Positions 61,619-64,000 of a DNA stretch of 64,000 nucleotides are shown in pieces. The notes below the pieces were generated by a model. It was not told where the DNA came from. It ran no database searches and was given only the letters and a program-made list of their open reading frames with translations. Source of the DNA: Granulosicoccus sp045106195 (GTDB lineage: Bacteria > Pseudomonadota > Gammaproteobacteria > Granulosicoccales > Granulosicoccaceae). The stretch is from positions 1 to 64,000 of the forward strand of contig JBGCEH010000014.1 in assembly GCA_045106195.1 (NCBI GenBank), given 5' to 3'. The stretch's first letter is position 1; every line of letters starts with the position of its first letter. The position numbers were made by a program, and so were the translations under genes.

Positions 61619-63226
61619 TCACCGAACTTCCATATCAAATGCCGCTGCCATGAGGGCCTTGGTATAGTCTTGCTGTGGGTTGTCCATCACTTGATGAGCA
61701 GGCCCGCTCTCTACCACTTTGCCTTCACGCATCACGATGATGTCATCACTCAGAGCCCTGACCACCTTCAGGTCGTGGCTGATGAACAGATAGGCAAGCT
61801 GATGTCGGGTCTGCAGATCCTGCAGCAGTGCAACAATCTGTGCCTGAACCGACATGTCCAGAGCCGAGGTAGGTTCATCCAGAATCACCAGTGCAGGCTT
61901 GAGAACCATTGCCCGTGCGATAGCGATGCGCTGTCGTTGTCCACCTGAAAATTCGTGAGGAAAACGGTGCAGGGCATGTTCCTCGAGCCCCACCTCGCCA
62001 AGAACCTGTGTGACCTGGGCAACGCGCTCTTTGTCGGTTAACGCGGGTTGGTGCACCTTCAGACCTTCTTCGATAATTTGTAGCACCGACAGGCGCGGAC
62101 TCAGGCTGCCGTATGGGTCCTGAAATACAATCTGCATGGCTTGTCGCAATTCACGCAGTTCGCTTTTGCTTTTTTCATGAACAGACTCGCCTTTGAAGTG
62201 TATGACACCCTGACTCTTGATGAGCCTTAACAAGGCTAATCCCAGTGTGCTCTTGCCTGACCCCGATTCACCGACGACGCCAACCGTGCGGCCCGGTTCA
62301 ACACTGAGGTTGATGCCGTCGCAGGCGTTTACATGGTTTTTTACGCGTCCGAACAGTCCAGCCTTCACCGGAAACCTTACCCGGATATCGACAGCTTTCA
62401 GGATCGCGTTGCTCTCTTGCTTTTCGCGGATGGGCAATTTTCGTGGCTCTGCATTGAGCAATTTCTGTGTGTACTCGTGCTGTGGGTTGGTAAACAGTGC
62501 TTCCGGTCTGTTGTTCTCCACCACTCGCCCATGGGTCATCACATGAATATCATCAGCCATCTTTCGAACTATTCCCAGGTCGTGTGTGATCAGCAGCAGT
62601 GCCATGTTCAGGCGTTGCTTGAGCTCGTTCAGAAGGTTGAGTATCTGTGCCTGGATGGTGACATCCAGTGCGGTGGTGGGCTCATCTGCTATTAACAGAT
62701 CCGGTTCGTTGGCTAATGCCATGGCAATCATGACGCGTTGTCTCTGGCCACCGGAGAGCTCATGTGGATAGGCACGTAAACGTGACTCGGCGTCTCTGAT
62801 ACCGACCAGGTCCAGTAGTTCAAGAACACGATGGCGCAGTGCCTTGCCACTTAAGCCACGGTGCAGTTTGAGTGATTCGGCAATCTGCTTGTCGATAGTA
62901 TGTAGTGGGTTAAGCGATGTCATCGGTTCTTGAAAGATCATGCTAATGTTGTTGCCACGAACGCCTCTTAACACTGCAGGCCCGGCGCCAACAAGTTCCT
63001 GGCCGTCATAGATAATGCTGCCAGCAGGGTGATGGGCAAACGGATAGGGCAACAACTGAATAATGGACAGCGCGGTGACGGATTTACCCGAACCACTTTC
63101 ACCGACGAGAGCCACTGTCTGACCTTTATCGATAGTCAGCGATACATCTTTTACTGCGAGGGTTTGTCCGGTATTGCGACCGAAGGCAACCTGAAGCTCA
63201 CTAATACTCAGGAGTGGTTCAGTCAT
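61619..63226 (-). CDS. yejF: Peptide ABC transporter double ATPase (YejF-like)
   Basis: A 535-residue protein with two NBDs: GESGSGKSVTAL, LSGGQRQRVMI and LLIADEPTTALD in the first, and GESGSGKSTLGL, FSGGQRQRIAI and VILDEPTSALD in the second. The length matches E. coli YejF (529). It drives import of peptides, including microcin C-type compounds in species tested. The start overlaps the upstream permease stop by 4 nt (ATGA at 63223-63226), so they are one operon. This is the second peptide importer in the window; it is of the Yej rather than the Dpp kind. Confidence 0.92.
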   Translation of the reverse strand: MTEPLLSISELQVAFGRNTGQTLAVKDVSLTIDKGQTVALVGESGSGKSVTALSIIQLLPYPFAHHPAGSIIYDGQELVGAGPAVLRGVRGNNISMIFQEPMTSLNPLHTIDKQIAESLKLHRGLSGKALRHRVLELLDLVGIRDAESRLRAYPHELSGGQRQRVMIAMALANEPDLLIADEPTTALDVTIQAQILNLLNELKQRLNMALLLITHDLGIVRKMADDIHVMTHGRVVENNRPEALFTNPQHEYTQKLLNAEPRKLPIREKQESNAILKAVDIRVRFPVKAGLFGRVKNHVNACDGINLSVEPGRTVGVVGESGSGKSTLGLALLRLIKSQGVIHFKGESVHEKSKSELRELRQAMQIVFQDPYGSLSPRLSVLQIIEEGLKVHQPALTDKERVAQVTQVLGEVGLEEHALHRFPHEFSGGQRQRIAIARAMVLKPALVILDEPTSALDMSVQAQIVALLQDLQTRHQLAYLFISHDLKVVRALSDDIIVMREGKVVESGPAHQVMDNPQQDYTKALMAAAFDMEVR

Positions 63227-64000
63227 GCCGAAGTACCTGCCTTGTCGCCGTTTTGCACAGTAAAGGTTTTGCGTGGGTCAAGTGCATCACGCACGGCCTC
63301 ACCGACGAATACCAGCAGGCTCAGCATGACGGCCAATACTAAAAAGGCCGTTAGGCCTAGCCAAGGTGCATGCAGATTGTCCCGGCCTTGTTTTAGCATC
63401 TCGCCTAACGAGGCCGACCCGGGTGGCAAGCCCAGACCGAGAAAGTCCAGACCGGTCAGAGTAGTGACAGAGCCACTGAGAATAAACGGCAGGAAAGTCA
63501 CTGTTGCAACCATGGCGTTGGGCAGAGTGTGACGAATCATGATGGATGTATCGCTAACACCCAGAGCTTTGGCGGCGCGAACATATTCGAAATTGCGCGC
63601 CCGTAGAAACTCGGCTCGAACCACACCGACCAGCGATGTCCAGCTGAATAGGGTCATCAGTATGAGCAATGACACAAACCCTGGCTGAATGACACTGGCC
63701 ATGATAATCAGTAGGTAGAGCACGGGTAGCCCTTGCCAGATTTCGATAAACCGCTGTGCCAGTAAATCCAGCAAGCCTCCAAAGTAGCCTTGTACAGCAC
63801 CCGCTGCGACACCGATTACCGTACTGAATAAAGTGAGCAGCAGTCCGAAGCTGACGGAGATTCTGAATCCATAGATAATGCGCGCGAGTACATCGCGGCC
63901 TTGATCATCGGTGCCCAGCCAGTGTCTGCTGGAAGGTGCACTGGGTGGGGATGTTGTCAATTCAAAGTCGATGCTCTGTGCCGAGAACGGTATCAAAGGC
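63223..64000 (-). CDS. yejE: Peptide ABC transporter permease (YejE-like), partial
   Basis: About 259 residues of the C-terminal part; the frame is open to the end of the window, and E. coli YejE is 341 residues, so the N-terminus lies beyond 64000. Diagnostic YejE sequence is LTGLDFLGLGLPPGSASLGEMLKQG followed by NLHAPWLGLTAF (only these key parts shown). Earlier HWLGTDDQGRDVLARIIYGFRIS marks the OppC-type family. yejB and yejA are expected further along on the same strand. Confidence 0.9.
   Translation of the reverse strand, partial: PLIPFSAQSIDFELTTSPPSAPSSRHWLGTDDQGRDVLARIIYGFRISVSFGLLLTLFSTVIGVAAGAVQGYFGGLLDLLAQRFIEIWQGLPVLYLLIIMASVIQPGFVSLLILMTLFSWTSLVGVVRAEFLRARNFEYVRAAKALGVSDTSIMIRHTLPNAMVATVTFLPFILSGSVTTLTGLDFLGLGLPPGSASLGEMLKQGRDNLHAPWLGLTAFLVLAVMLSLLVFVGEAVRDALDPRKTFTVQNGDKAGTSA

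Noticed and set aside
1..64000. CRISPR arrays, tRNA/rRNA genes, insertion sequences, prophage or integron genes
   Set aside because: No repeat-spacer pattern, tRNA-like cloverleaf, transposase, integrase or phage structural gene was recognised on either strand by reading.

Overview
The window reads as a chromosomal segment of a free-living, aerobic, probably marine gammaproteobacterium. It has fadBA-type beta-oxidation genes, a monothiol glutaredoxin, an Fe/Mn superoxide dismutase, argD-argF, ribonuclease T, a YejEF-type transporter, several importers and GC-moderate, densely packed genes. A relative of the Granulosicoccus/Chromatiales group is my guess, from gene style only. I see no rRNA, tRNA, CRISPR, phage or transposon genes.

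Layout. 1-5,300: end of an acyl-CoA dehydrogenase, then fadB and fadA. 5,500-6,200: a histidine phosphatase on the minus strand. 6,550-13,980: a peptide uptake and hydrolysis operon (M20 deacylase, DppABC-like importer with a fused double ATPase, P1-family peptidase). 14,000-16,800: alpha/beta hydrolase, TTC38-like TPR protein, small exported protein. 16,990-23,400: secreted beta-propeller protein, five-heme lipoprotein, polysaccharide export protein and an outer-membrane barrel. 23,800-27,970: chemoreceptor and a LivK-like binding protein. 28,100-36,360: argF, argD, sodB, grxD, arfB, rnt, a membrane protein, a Ser/Thr kinase with a cyclic-nucleotide-binding domain, and galE. 36,500-46,170: an eight-gene minus-strand operon for methylated purine use. 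46,350-52,580: an AddAB-like nuclease/helicase pair. 52,800-58,300: thiopurine methyltransferase, then an XpaC-TelA-SPFH-zinc-ribbon membrane-stress module. 58,300-64,000: a redox-type adenylate cyclase, a B12/radical SAM protein and yejF-yejE (cut by the window end).

The most interesting part is the minus-strand operon 46,174-36,517. Its first three products match, in architecture, the NdmC/NdmD/NdmE N7-demethylase complex known from caffeine-degrading Pseudomonas putida CBB5. There is an oxygenase subunit that keeps the mononuclear iron site but has lost its Rieske cluster, a reductase that carries an extra N-terminal Rieske domain, and a GST-like partner. Translationally coupled or closely spaced behind them are a complete BMP/nucleoside-type ABC importer and a guanine-deaminase-like amidohydrolase. 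No N1- or N3-demethylase is visible. I infer a dedicated pathway importing an N7-methylated purine, perhaps 7-methylguanine from RNA or DNA turnover, deaminating it to 7-methylxanthine and demethylating that to xanthine plus formaldehyde.

Other points worth attention: a membrane adenylate cyclase combining a heme-type anchor with a [2Fe-2S] domain in the same window as a kinase with a cNMP-binding domain; a family of three roughly 68-bp imperfect palindromes; a triplicated bidirectional terminator; and a terminator-like hairpin in the sodB leader.
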